DNA of 64,000 nt. Source: MM2 sp035460165. GTDB lineage: Bacteria > Pseudomonadota > Gammaproteobacteria > Burkholderiales > Methylophilaceae. Position 1 is the first letter of the stretch, and every line of letters starts with the position of its first letter. The stretch is from positions 71,281 through 135,280 of the forward strand of contig DATHWW010000008.1 of the NCBI GenBank assembly GCA_035460165.1, written 5' to 3'. Below are positions 1 through 8,429 of the stretch, piece by piece. Under the pieces are notes generated by a model. That model did not search any database, was not told the DNA's origin, and saw only the letters and a list, made by a program, of their open reading frames with translations. Both the position numbers and the translations under genes were made by a program.

Positions 1-1233
1 AGTACTTCCCGATTCTTTGTAGCCAGTTGCCTGGCGGCGGTTCCATACGCCGCCATGGCTGGCGGCGGCACTGCTTACACCGGCGATCCGCTGGATAAGA
101 TCGAAAATACCGACACGCTGAACTTCATCCTGGGCGGACAGGTGCGCTACGACAGCAACCTGTTCCGCCTGTCCGGCTCGGAAGATCCGGAACCGACCCT
201 CGGCCGGTCGCAAAAGTCCGATATCATCTATACGACCAACGCCGGCATACGCATCGACAAGCCGTATTCGCTGCAGCGTTTCGTGGTCGAGGCGATGGTG
301 GTCGATAACCGTTTCAAGACCTACGATTTCCTCGACTACACCGCGTTCAATTACAGCGCCGCCTGGCACTGGAACCTGACGCCGCGCATCACCGGCGTCC
401 TGCTGGCCGAGCAGAAACAGGAAATGAACAGCTTTGCCGAATTCCGCGAAGCCGAGAAAAATGTCCAGACCAGCAATGTCCGGCTGTTTACCGTGGATGG
501 CGATCTGGGCGGCGGATTCCACGCCATCGGCGGCCTGCTCGACGTGCGCGCACGCAACAGCAAAACCTTCGATGCGGTCGGTGACTACCAACAGGATGGT
601 TTCGAAGTCGGCGGCAAGTACGTCGCATCTTCGCAAAACTGGATATCCCTCTTGCAGCGCGAAACCGACGGCGAATATCGCGGTCGTGAACTGGATCCTG
701 TAGCGCAACTGGACAGCGGGTTCGAGCAAAGCGAGACCGAAGCCAATATGTTCTGGCGCTTCACCGGCAAGTCGTCCATCGACGCCAAGCTGGGCTACTT
801 GAAACGCGAGCACGACAACTTCGATGACCGCGATTATTCCGGCATGGTCGGCCGCCTGTTGTATCGCTGGGATATCACGGACAAGACGCAGTTGAATGTG
901 TCGGTGGCGCGTAATCTCTACAGTTATCAAGAGGCCGAGAACAGCTATTACATCGCGGAGACCTTCTCGATTTCGCCGGTATGGGAATACAGTCCAAAAA
1001 CCACATTCCGCGCACGCTACGACTACAGCGAACGCGAGTATCGCGGCGCCATCGTGTCGATTCCCGAACTACGCGACGATCGGTTGCAGATGTTTTTGCT
1101 GGCCGCCGACTGGAAAGCCACGCGCAACATCATCGTGACCGGCGCGCTGCAACGCGACAAGCGTTCGTCGAATTTCGAGGATTTCGATTACAACGCGACT
1201 TCGGCGAGCATCAACGCGCAGTTCCTCTTTTAA
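1..1233 (+). CDS. EpsL-like outer-membrane beta-barrel protein, 5' partial
   Basis: The reading frame is open from base 1 and the first in-frame ATG (55) lies inside what looks like the end of a signal peptide (residues FFVASCLAAVPYAAMA), so the true start is upstream of the window. The mature part opens with a GDPLDKI and LGGQVRYDSNLFRL pattern typical of the EpsL/exosortase-B-associated exopolysaccharide outer-membrane family, followed by alternating aromatic beta-strands and a C-terminal strand ending in Phe (AQFLF), the usual outer-membrane insertion signal. By family knowledge these proteins sit in the outer membrane and take part in extracellular polysaccharide export or assembly in bacteria with PEP-CTERM/exosortase systems. 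The neighbouring polysaccharide genes would lie to the left of the window. The beta-barrel call is firm; EpsL membership is by recognised sequence style only. Confidence 0.75.
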   Translation, partial: STSRFFVASCLAAVPYAAMAGGGTAYTGDPLDKIENTDTLNFILGGQVRYDSNLFRLSGSEDPEPTLGRSQKSDIIYTTNAGIRIDKPYSLQRFVVEAMVVDNRFKTYDFLDYTAFNYSAAWHWNLTPRITGVLLAEQKQEMNSFAEFREAEKNVQTSNVRLFTVDGDLGGGFHAIGGLLDVRARNSKTFDAVGDYQQDGFEVGGKYVASSQNWISLLQRETDGEYRGRELDPVAQLDSGFEQSETEANMFWRFTGKSSIDAKLGYLKREHDNFDDRDYSGMVGRLLYRWDITDKTQLNVSVARNLYSYQEAENSYYIAETFSISPVWEYSPKTTFRARYDYSEREYRGAIVSIPELRDDRLQMFLLAADWKATRNIIVTGALQRDKRSSNFEDFDYNATSASINAQFLF

Positions 1234-1292
1234 GCCCGTATCCCTTTTCCCCTTGCGGGAGAGGGTTAGGGTGAGGGGTTCAACATTAAGAT

Positions 1293-1313
1293 AAAGCCGG
1301 CCTTGCCGGCTTT
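1293..1313 (+). terminator. intrinsic hairpin after the EpsL-like gene
   Basis: A perfect 9-bp stem (AAAGCCGGC/GCCGGCTTT) with a 3-nt loop lies 60 bp after the stop codon. The right arm ends in TTT but no long U-tract follows, so termination may be moderate. Confidence 0.6.
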
Positions 1314-1680
1314 GGTAGTTTGGGAAGTTGGAAGTTGGACAATCGTTGCCTGCACGGTGCTAGATGCTTGGGTAGGTCGGGTCTCGCCCCCGACAGGCGA
1401 GTTACCTTCTCTTGCTTGCCCAAGAGAAGGTAACCGAAGAGAAGGGCACCCTGCCGCCGCGGTGCTACACACTTCCCTGCGCTGCTCGCCAAGCCGGGCG
1501 GCTGCGGAACTCGCGCTTTGCGCTCAGACAGTCCTCGCCGAAATCCCCCGGCTTGGCTGTGCTGCTCGGCGCGACAGAAGGGAAGAAAAGCTGGTCAGTC
1601 ACCATCTCGGTTTTCTCGTTGCTAAGTCGGGACCGTGGCATAGGGCGGATAACGCCTCGCCCTTTCGCCCTACGCGTTAA
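1314..1680. repeat. non-coding stretch with repeat-like hairpins
   Basis: No convincing gene. It contains a perfect 14-bp inverted repeat at 1401-1434 (arm GTTACCTTCTCTTG, 6-nt loop) set in a context that resembles a dispersed non-coding repeat often seen between betaproteobacterial genes, and a 7-bp inverted repeat TAGGGCG/CGCCCTA at 1641-1672 just past the opgH stop codon. The second hairpin could stabilise or end the opgGH transcript. Short frames here on both strands overlap one another and show no protein-like pattern. Confidence 0.45.
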
Positions 1681-4176
1681 TCACGCATACGCCGGTTTCA
1701 CGAACTCCATGCCGAAAGTCCTCACCTGTGGCGTTTGCACTTCGATGCGGAACCAGCTTGCATGCGCCGTCGATGATGTCCAGACCTGGAAGTGCAGGTG
1801 TGACATCGCTTCCGCATCGTTTAGCAGAATCATCTTTTCCTGCGCGCTCAGTGAGTTCGGGCCATTTCTCAGGGCCATATCCACCAGGCGCTGTCGTTGG
1901 CGCAGCAGCGTTTCGGATAGGTGCTGCCGTGGGGTGCCAAGCGCGCATACCAGCGCATTCACGCTTGGGTCGGTGACCGCTTCGGTGAAGTCGCGTTGTT
2001 TGGTGACGTATTCCATTTCCGTTTGCACGCTTTGCAATTCCGCTGGCTGATTCGACTCTTCGGGGATGAGGAAGAGCCCCAGTTTGCGGAATTTGCGGCC
2101 CAGTTCCGGGCTGCTGGTGACGACAGAAATCGGGATCGACAAAACCAGTGCGCCGAGGATAGGCAGCATCCAGAAGAGGTACGACGGGTTGAGCCAGTAC
2201 ACTACCGCGCCCCATGCCACGCCCAGCAGCGTATGCCAGCCGTGACGGCGAACAGCCATCTCCCACGGGGTGGCGGCGTCTTCGCGCGGCGGCGATTTCC
2301 ATTGGATGCGCAAGCCGGTCAGCGCGGCGAGAACGAACTGGGTGTGGAACAGCATGCGTATCGGCGCCATCAACATCGAGAACAGCCATTCGAGCAGCAT
2401 GCTGATCACCAGGCGGCTAGCGCCGCCATAGGCACGCGCGCCCTGCAGGATGATCAGCGCCGCACTGAGCAGCTTGGGCAGGAACAGCCAGGCGGCGGTG
2501 ACGCCGAACAAGGCCATCGCGCGCTCGGGATGCCATTCCGGCCAGAGCGGAAAGAGCTGCTCCGGCTGCACGAAATACTCCGGTTCGACCAGCGTGTGTT
2601 CCGCCAATAGCCAAGTGGAAAGCATCAGGAAGCTCAGCCACAGCAGTGCTGAAACGTAAGCGATCACTCCGGTGACGAACACCGCCCGGTGGGCGACATG
2701 GAAGCCCGGCGCCCAGAACAGGCGGAAATTCATCAGGTTGCCGTGACACCAGCGACGGTCGCGGTTGAGCTCGTCCAGCAGGTTGGGCGGCATTTCCTCA
2801 TAGCTGCCCGGCAAATCGTAGGCGATCCACACCGCCCAGCCGGCGCGGCGCATCAAGGCCGCTTCGACAAAGTCGTGCGACAGGATCTCGCCGGATAGCG
2901 AGCCGCGTCCGGGCAAGCGGCCGAGGGCGCAGTGCTTGATGAACGGCGCGACCCGGATGATCGCGTTGTGACCCCAGTAATGCGATTCGCCCAATTGCCA
3001 GTAGTGCAGGCCGGCGAGGTAAAGCGGGCCGTACACGCGGCTCGCGAACTGCTGCAAGCGCGCATAGAGGGTATCACGTCCGGCGGCATGCGGCCCGGTC
3101 TGGATGATGCCGGCGTTGGGGTTGGCTTCCATCAATTGCACCAGCCGCGACAGGCAGTCGCCAGTCATCACGCTGTCGGCGTCCATCACCACCATGTAGC
3201 GGTAGTTGTTGCCCCAGCGGCGGCAGAAGTCCGCGACATTGCCGCTCTTGCGCTTGATGCGATGCTGCCGCCAGCGGTAGAAGATGCGCTCGAAGCCGTT
3301 GACGCTGCGGCACAGCTCCAGCCAGGCTTCCGACTCCGCGACACGGATGTTCGGGTCGTTGCTGTCGCTCAGCACGAAGAAATCGAAGTGCTGCAGATTG
3401 CCCGATTTGGCCAGCGATTCGTATGTGGCGCGCAATCCTGCGAACACGCGGGCGACGTTCTCGTTGCAGATGGGCATGATGATCGCAGTGCGGGCGTCGG
3501 CCGGAATGGGTGCATCGCCGGCAGCGCTGCGCGAAATCGCATGCCGGTCGCCGCCGAACTGCAACACGAGGTAGCCCATCAGCGCCGTCCAGAACCCGGC
3601 GGAAACCCAGGCGCAGAGCACGGCAAACAGCGACAGGATTGCGATTTCCAGCGGTTTCTCGCCGTGGTAGGGCAAGACTGCCGTCATCGAATAGGTCGCC
3701 ATCGCGGATTGGGCCAATACCAGCAGCAGCAACACCGTGCGGCGGATGCTGCCGGCGCGATGCCAGTGTCCGCGCGGGTCGGGCGAATCCGACGCTATAG
3801 GGTCGGGACTGCGCGCATGGCTCAATCGCAGCGCGCGACCCAGCTTACCCAGCAAGGCAAGCACCGGGTTCGGCGGCCAGGACGACGGCGCCATCGGCGC
3901 GCGATTGATCCGCGGGGCGCACGTCAAACCGGCATCCGCTTCCGCCAACGGCTGGCCGTACGCGAGTTGCAGGCGTCGTCGGGCCGAAGCGCGGGCGGGG
4001 TTGTCGAAATCGAAGCCTTCCCCGGCCAGCGCCTCATGCAGGCAGAGCAATGCGGCAGACGGGTCGGTGGCGTCCTCGGACGCGGCGACCTTACGCAGCA
4101 ATGACTGGCGCACCTCGGGCGCGACCGAAAGCTGGTCGAGATAGCGTTCGCAGACCACTAACGCGGGTCCGCTCAT
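1681..4176 (-). CDS. opgH: OpgH/MdoH glucans biosynthesis glucosyltransferase
   Basis: Inner-membrane family 2 glycosyltransferase that polymerises UDP-glucose into the beta-glucan backbone of osmoregulated periplasmic glucans and moves it to the periplasm. About 830 residues, normal for the family. Visible features are N-terminal membrane segments (TVLLLLVLAQSAMATY, ILSLFAVLCAWVSAGFW), the nucleotide-sugar site with MDADSVMTGD, the catalytic/acceptor region GHNAIIRV and SGEILSHDFVEAAL, the RDRRWCHGN (Q/RxxRW-type) motif, and several C-terminal membrane helices. The start at 4176 forms an ATGA overlap with the opgG stop; an in-frame ATG at 4200 would lengthen it by eight residues. Neither has a strong ribosome site, and the overlap favours translational coupling. 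It is the second gene of an opgGH operon. Confidence 0.95.
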   Translation of the reverse strand: MSGPALVVCERYLDQLSVAPEVRQSLLRKVAASEDATDPSAALLCLHEALAGEGFDFDNPARASARRRLQLAYGQPLAEADAGLTCAPRINRAPMAPSSWPPNPVLALLGKLGRALRLSHARSPDPIASDSPDPRGHWHRAGSIRRTVLLLLVLAQSAMATYSMTAVLPYHGEKPLEIAILSLFAVLCAWVSAGFWTALMGYLVLQFGGDRHAISRSAAGDAPIPADARTAIIMPICNENVARVFAGLRATYESLAKSGNLQHFDFFVLSDSNDPNIRVAESEAWLELCRSVNGFERIFYRWRQHRIKRKSGNVADFCRRWGNNYRYMVVMDADSVMTGDCLSRLVQLMEANPNAGIIQTGPHAAGRDTLYARLQQFASRVYGPLYLAGLHYWQLGESHYWGHNAIIRVAPFIKHCALGRLPGRGSLSGEILSHDFVEAALMRRAGWAVWIAYDLPGSYEEMPPNLLDELNRDRRWCHGNLMNFRLFWAPGFHVAHRAVFVTGVIAYVSALLWLSFLMLSTWLLAEHTLVEPEYFVQPEQLFPLWPEWHPERAMALFGVTAAWLFLPKLLSAALIILQGARAYGGASRLVISMLLEWLFSMLMAPIRMLFHTQFVLAALTGLRIQWKSPPREDAATPWEMAVRRHGWHTLLGVAWGAVVYWLNPSYLFWMLPILGALVLSIPISVVTSSPELGRKFRKLGLFLIPEESNQPAELQSVQTEMEYVTKQRDFTEAVTDPSVNALVCALGTPRQHLSETLLRQRQRLVDMALRNGPNSLSAQEKMILLNDAEAMSHLHFQVWTSSTAHASWFRIEVQTPQVRTFGMEFVKPAYA

Positions 4177-5750
4177 TCGGGGGGAAGTATGTAGCTCCAT
4201 GTCTCTGAGATCGCCGTGTTGTTGCTGCGCAGATAGCTGCGCAGCTCGATGGGTTTATCGTTGTCGATGCGGCGTACGCGGATGGACTGCCTCCACGTGC
4301 CGGAGACAACGTTCGGATAAAGCGTGTTTTCCAGCAATTGCCCGTTGTCGTCGATGGATACAACCGCTTCCATCTTGGCATCCGTGCTCATCTTGCGCAG
4401 TGCGGGGCCATCGAAATCCAGGATCAGCCCGATGCTGCCGTCCGGATGTTTGACGAAACTGTTGCCGCGACGGGTCTGCACCACCCAGGCGGATGGCGGA
4501 CGGGCTTCGGCTTCTTTTTGCCATGAAATACGGTATTCCAGCTGATAGGGCACGCGCGGTTTGGGTGGCGCATCCGGCAGCCAGTAGGCGACGATGTTGT
4601 CATTGGTTTCGTCCGGCGTGGGAATCTGCACCAGCTCGACGCGCCCCGGCCCCCAGTTGCCCTTGGGTTCTATCCAGGTGCTGGGGCGTTTGTCGTAGCG
4701 CGTTTCCAGATCTTCGTAATGGCCAAAATCCCGGTCGCGCTGCATCAGCCCGAAACCGCGCGGATTGGTGGTCGTGAATGAAGTGGTGAGCAGGCGCTTG
4801 GGGTTGATCAAAGGCCGCCACAGCCATTCGTCGTTGCCGGTATGCACCAGCAAACCGTCGGAGTCGTGCACTTCCGGCCGGAAATCTTCATTGGGCGGCC
4901 GGTGGTTCTCGCCAAAGAAATACATGCTGGTTAGCGGGGCAATGCCCAGCTTGCCGACGTTGTCGCGCATGTACAGGCGCGTCACTACGTCCATCGTGGT
5001 GTTTGTGCCGGGATTGACGACAAAACGGTACGCGCCGGTGGCGCGCGGCGAATCCAGCAGGCCGTAAATCACCAGTTGCTTGGAAAACGTGCTCGGCCGC
5101 TCCAGCCAGAATTCGACGAAACGCGGAAACTCCTCGCCGGAGCTCATCGCCGTATCGATGGCCAGCCCTCGCGCCGAAAGTCCGTAAATCTGGCCTTTGC
5201 CCAGCGCACGGAAATAACTCGCGCCGAGAAAGACCAGGACTTCATCCTTGTATTGCGGCGTGTTGATCGGGAAATGCACGCGAAAGCCGGAGAACCCGAC
5301 ATCTTTCCATTCCTTGGGACTGAACTTGTTGGCGCCGTAGTCGAAGTTGGCCGGGTCCAGTTTGATTTCCTGCACCCCTTGGCTGTTGATTTCGTTGATC
5401 TTGACCGGCAGGTTGTAATGCCAGCCTTGATGGAAGAAGGTTAGTTCGAAGGGCAGGCTGGCGCTGCGCCAATGCGATTTATCCGGTTTGAAACGGATAT
5501 CCCGGAATTTATCGTAGTCGAGCGTTTCCAGTTCCTTGGGCAGATTGACATCCGGCTTCTTGAACGGCGACGCCGCCAATTGTTCGGCGCGTTTGGCGAC
5601 ATCGTTGAAATCGAAGGAAAGCGCAGCTTGGCTCCATAGCAACAGCAAGCCCGCCAGCATCGTGCGCCCAGCCCTAGGATTGCGAAAAAATAGCAATAAC
5701 GAAGTTAATGTATTGTTTTCATTGCTTATTAATGTGTGATTCTTTTGCAC
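4173..5750 (-). CDS. opgG: OpgG/MdoG periplasmic glucan biosynthesis protein
   Basis: Periplasmic partner of OpgH needed for building or branching osmoregulated glucans. About 525 residues, the family length. The N-terminus holds RNPRAGRT followed by the hydrophobic stretch MLAGLLLLWSQAALSF, a signal peptide with a long basic n-region. The mature part starts FDFNDVAKRAEQLA, as is usual in OpgG. Start choice: no ATG is suitably placed. A GTG at 5750 is preceded by GGAG with a 9-nt spacer, better than the TTG at 5756 (3-nt spacer) or the internal ATG at 5660, which would remove the basic residues of the signal peptide. First gene of opgGH; its last codon overlaps opgH. Confidence 0.93.
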   Translation of the reverse strand: MQKNHTLISNENNTLTSLLLFFRNPRAGRTMLAGLLLLWSQAALSFDFNDVAKRAEQLAASPFKKPDVNLPKELETLDYDKFRDIRFKPDKSHWRSASLPFELTFFHQGWHYNLPVKINEINSQGVQEIKLDPANFDYGANKFSPKEWKDVGFSGFRVHFPINTPQYKDEVLVFLGASYFRALGKGQIYGLSARGLAIDTAMSSGEEFPRFVEFWLERPSTFSKQLVIYGLLDSPRATGAYRFVVNPGTNTTMDVVTRLYMRDNVGKLGIAPLTSMYFFGENHRPPNEDFRPEVHDSDGLLVHTGNDEWLWRPLINPKRLLTTSFTTTNPRGFGLMQRDRDFGHYEDLETRYDKRPSTWIEPKGNWGPGRVELVQIPTPDETNDNIVAYWLPDAPPKPRVPYQLEYRISWQKEAEARPPSAWVVQTRRGNSFVKHPDGSIGLILDFDGPALRKMSTDAKMEAVVSIDDNGQLLENTLYPNVVSGTWRQSIRVRRIDNDKPIELRSYLRSNNTAISETWSYILPPE

Positions 5751-5908
5751 AACCAAAATCTCCGAATGCGACTTGTCTTACTAGGCAAGAAGGGTGCCAA
5801 CTAAAAATTAGGCGCTCTGCGCGCAGATATTTTTAAGTAATTGATTATTAATAATTAATAAAACTTGGTGAGCATTGTTTTCTACCGATTCCGTAAACTG
5901 AAGCAGGG

Positions 5909-6157
5909 TTAAAAAAGGCAATTCTCAATGTTTGTCTCTTTATCGAGACATGAAAAATCAATTAAAAACAAAATGTTGAATTCTTTTTTTCTGATTTGTC
6001 GGGCATCGACGACGGCTGACACACTTTTTTTGTGGTTTGGATATTTATCCTGGCGCTGCCGGTTGTTGCGGATGTCGCCCTGGAAATGTCGGGGTTGTAC
6101 TGAAACGTCTCGTGAGGCGGCGGTCAAAACTTCTGACAGCCGACGTTTGTAGTTCAT
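5909..6157 (-). CDS. possible small protein of unknown function
   Basis: An 82-codon frame starting MNYKRRLSEVL, with GGAG placed 8 nt before the ATG at 6157. It is basic in the first half and has a short hydrophobic stretch (FNILFLIDFSCL) near the end. I recognise no family. It lies upstream of opgG on the same strand, in a base-rich intergenic stretch where a frame on the other strand is equally long. The Shine-Dalgarno match is the only positive evidence, so this may well be chance. Confidence 0.2.
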   Translation of the reverse strand: MNYKRRLSEVLTAASRDVSVQPRHFQGDIRNNRQRQDKYPNHKKSVSAVVDARQIRKKEFNILFLIDFSCLDKETNIENCLF

Positions 6158-6269
6158 GTTCATTTCTCCGTTCAGATGAGCCGCATGGTTGGATAATAAG
6201 AACGGAAGCGCGGCCACGGCATCGTCTGCCGAAGTAAAGGCGTATAGGCGTTGTCTGACAAGCAGAGCT

Positions 6270-6390
6270 TTTGATATGGCCCGGTAAAGTAAATTCCGTT
6301 CGGCCTGAGCTTGTCGAAGACCGTTGAATCCATTCATGTTTCGGCAGGCTCAACACGAACGGATTGAAAACATTTCCGGGCCATATCAAA
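6270..6390. repeat. nested inverted-repeat element (MITE/REP-like)
   Basis: Perfect 15-bp terminal arms TTTGATATGGCCCGG (6270-6284) and its complement (6376-6390) enclose a second inverted pair TCCGTTCG/CGAACGGA (6295-6302 and 6356-6363). The centre carries GCCTGAGCTTGTCGAA and GGCAGGCTCAA, a motif pair common in dispersed betaproteobacterial intergenic repeats. It lies 40 bp upstream of the quinone oxidoreductase start, so it could also act as an RNA hairpin in that leader. Only one copy is in the window. Confidence 0.6.
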
Positions 6391-6429
6391 TAGAATTTTA
6401 AGAATGACCCAAGCGAAAGGATGTTCCCC

Positions 6430-7404
6430 ATGTCTGTAGCGATGCGTTTTCATGAAACGGGCGGCCCCGATGTACTGCGGCTGGATGAGGTGGATATCGG
6501 CGCCCCCGGGCCGGGCGAAGCGCAAGTCAGGCACCGTGCCATCGGACTCAACTTCATCGATATCTACCAGCGAAGCGGGCTCTATCAGATGCCCTTGCCG
6601 GCATGCGCGGGTAACGAGGGAGTGGGCGTGGTCGAGGCAGTAGGCGCCGGCGTGACTTGGCTCAAGCCGGGCGACCGCGTCGCGTATGCGGGCGGTCCGG
6701 TCGGGTCCTACTGCGAAGTGCGCAACATCCCCGCCAACCGGCTATGTGTGCTGCCCGACGCAATTTCATTCGAACAGGGCGCCGCGATGATGCTGAAGGG
6801 CATGACGGTGCAATATCTGATTCGCCGCACCTATGCGGTCCAGCCGGGCGACGTTGTGCTGTTCCATGCCGCCTCCGGCGGGGTCGGGCTGATCGCCTGC
6901 CAATGGCTGAAAGCACTGGGCGCAACGGTGATAGGCACTGCCGGGTCGGACGAGAAGTGTGCGCTGGCCCATGCGCACGGCGCGGATCATTGCATCAACT
7001 ACCGCACCGAAAACTTCGTCGAACGTGTGCGCGAAATCACCAACGACCTCGGCGTGCGCGTGGTCTACGACTCGGTGGGCAAGGACACTTTCATGGGGTC
7101 GCTGGATTGCTTGCAACCTCTGGGGATGATGGTCAGCTTCGGCAACGCCTCGGGCCCGGTGCCGCCGTTCGAGCTCGGCCTGCTGACGCAAAAAGGGTCG
7201 CTGTTTCTCACCCGGCCGTCGCTGTTCAGCTATACCGCCAGCCGCAAAGACCTCGAAGCCACGTCGCAGGAATTATTCGAGATTGTGCAGAGCGGCAAGG
7301 TGCGCATCGACATCGGCCACCGCTATGCCCTGGCTGACGCCGCCCACGCCCATCGCGACATGGAAGCGCGCAAGACCACCGGCGCGGGCATACTCATCCC
7401 CTGA
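6430..7404 (+). CDS. quinone oxidoreductase (zinc-independent MDR family)
   Basis: Medium-chain dehydrogenase/reductase of the NADPH:quinone reductase class, 324 residues from the chosen start. Visible: N-terminal GroES-like half with RAIGLNFIDIYQRSGLY and AGNEGVGVVEAVG, then the Rossmann half with HAASGGVGLIACQWLKALGATVIGTAGS, the NADPH-binding AxxGGVG pattern. No zinc-binding cysteine cluster is seen, consistent with the Qor rather than alcohol dehydrogenase branch. An ATG at 6421 directly abuts the AAGG ribosome site, so the ATG at 6430, about 9 nt after it, is the better start. Followed 2 bp later by the DUF4186 gene, probably one transcript. Confidence 0.92.
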   Translation: MSVAMRFHETGGPDVLRLDEVDIGAPGPGEAQVRHRAIGLNFIDIYQRSGLYQMPLPACAGNEGVGVVEAVGAGVTWLKPGDRVAYAGGPVGSYCEVRNIPANRLCVLPDAISFEQGAAMMLKGMTVQYLIRRTYAVQPGDVVLFHAASGGVGLIACQWLKALGATVIGTAGSDEKCALAHAHGADHCINYRTENFVERVREITNDLGVRVVYDSVGKDTFMGSLDCLQPLGMMVSFGNASGPVPPFELGLLTQKGSLFLTRPSLFSYTASRKDLEATSQELFEIVQSGKVRIDIGHRYALADAAHAHRDMEARKTTGAGILIP

Positions 7405-7406
7405 GC

Positions 7407-7799
7407 ATGCGCGACCTGGACGATCTTTTCGCCGCGCTGGAAAAATCCAGCTTTCGTCGCGGCTTTCAATTGCGCGGCAGAGATCTCGATTACCTGCGCA
7501 GCAAGGGCTTGCCGGTTGTGCTATCGCATGCGGAAGACTTCATCGCCAAGCGCCTGTCCCCGGCCATTATCTCCAACGACGGCAAGCAAACCCCGTTTCG
7601 CGGCCATCCGGTCTTCGTGGCGCAGCATGCGACGGCCTGCTGTTGCCGCGGTTGTCTGGAAAAGTGGCATCGCATCCCGCAGGGCAGGGCGCTGACGCCG
7701 GAAGAGGAAAAACACGTGCTGGCGACCCTGGAGCGCTGGCTGCAAGCGCGATCCGGTCCGTCGCCCCAGGCAGGACAGTCCAGCTTCAATTGGCCCTGA
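7407..7799 (+). CDS. DUF4186 family protein
   Basis: 130-residue soluble protein matching the DUF4186 pattern: SSFRRGFQLRGRDLDYL, then HAEDFIAKRLSPA, NDGKQTPFRGHPVFVAQHAT and CCCRGCLEKWHRIP. The conserved His and Cys residues (CCCRGC, HxxxHAT-type spacing) suggest a metal or redox site, but the family function is unknown. Starts 2 bp after the quinone oxidoreductase stop and is likely co-transcribed with it. No signal peptide or membrane segment. Confidence 0.9.
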   Translation: MRDLDDLFAALEKSSFRRGFQLRGRDLDYLRSKGLPVVLSHAEDFIAKRLSPAIISNDGKQTPFRGHPVFVAQHATACCCRGCLEKWHRIPQGRALTPEEEKHVLATLERWLQARSGPSPQAGQSSFNWP

Positions 7800-8041
7800 G
7801 CGGCGATACTCCTTCAACCAATAATTGCTTACGGCCCGTGCGTTCATTCAAGGAACAATCTCAGAGGCAGGGCAGGCATTCATGCACGAATGGGTCTTCT
7901 TTCTGTCTATGTATTCATCCATGCCCCGTGCGAGATCAGGCGCTCTCTGTCACATTCAGATTTGGCAGGTAATGGCGGCCTCGGATTGGCATGTCGCATT
8001 GATGACCGCCTGCAACATTCATCCAACCAAGGAGACATACC
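7800..8041. other. intergenic, nothing recognised
   Basis: 242 bp without a convincing gene. It must hold the promoter of the GYD-domain gene; the only clear element is AAGGAG about 6 nt before its ATG. No strong hairpin is seen. Confidence 0.6.
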
Positions 8042-8335
8042 ATGGCAACGTTTATCACCCTTTTGAATTTCACCGATCAGGGGATCAGGAATGTTAAGGA
8101 TTCGCCGGATCGCTACGAAGCATTCAAGGCGTTGGCCGAAAAACTAGGCGTCACCGTAAAGAGCATTTATTACACGGTCGGGCAATATGACCTCGTGCTG
8201 GTTGTCGAGGGCAGCGATGAAGCGGCGACCGCGATGTTGCTGAAAGCGGGTTCGCTCGGCAATGTACGGTCGCAGACCTTGCGCGCCTTTTCCATGGAGG
8301 ACATGAGAAAAATAATCGGTCTGATGCCAGACTGA
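8042..8335 (+). CDS. GYD domain-containing protein
   Basis: 97-residue small soluble protein of the GYD family. The pattern ATFITLLNFTDQGIRNVKDSPDR followed by KLGVTVKSIYYTVGQYDLVLVVEGSDE is diagnostic; the family name motif GYD appears here as GQYD. It is predicted to form a ferredoxin-like dimeric alpha-beta fold. Molecular role unknown. A good AAGGAG ribosome site precedes the ATG. Stands alone between two intergenic gaps, probably its own transcript. Confidence 0.9.
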   Translation: MATFITLLNFTDQGIRNVKDSPDRYEAFKALAEKLGVTVKSIYYTVGQYDLVLVVEGSDEAATAMLLKAGSLGNVRSQTLRAFSMEDMRKIIGLMPD

Positions 8336-8429
8336 TTTCCAACTGAAGCTTCCAGTATTATTCGAAGTGTATGCTTAGCCATGCATACCAAGCCTTCTTA
8401 ATTGCCCCTATCATTTAAAAATTGACCTC

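Noticed and set aside
1921..4104. Long plus-strand frames opposite opgH
   Set aside because: They mirror the opgH codons, carry no recognisable domains and are rich in Arg/Gln/His as expected from the antisense of a GC-rich gene.
5928..6152. Plus-strand 74-codon frame in the opgG upstream region
   Set aside because: No ribosome site, no protein-like pattern and it overlaps a minus-strand frame with a better start signal.
8369..8388. GTATGC/GCATAC inverted repeat before the DapA-like gene
   Set aside because: Only a 6-bp stem with an 8-nt loop and no U-tract; not distinguishable from chance.
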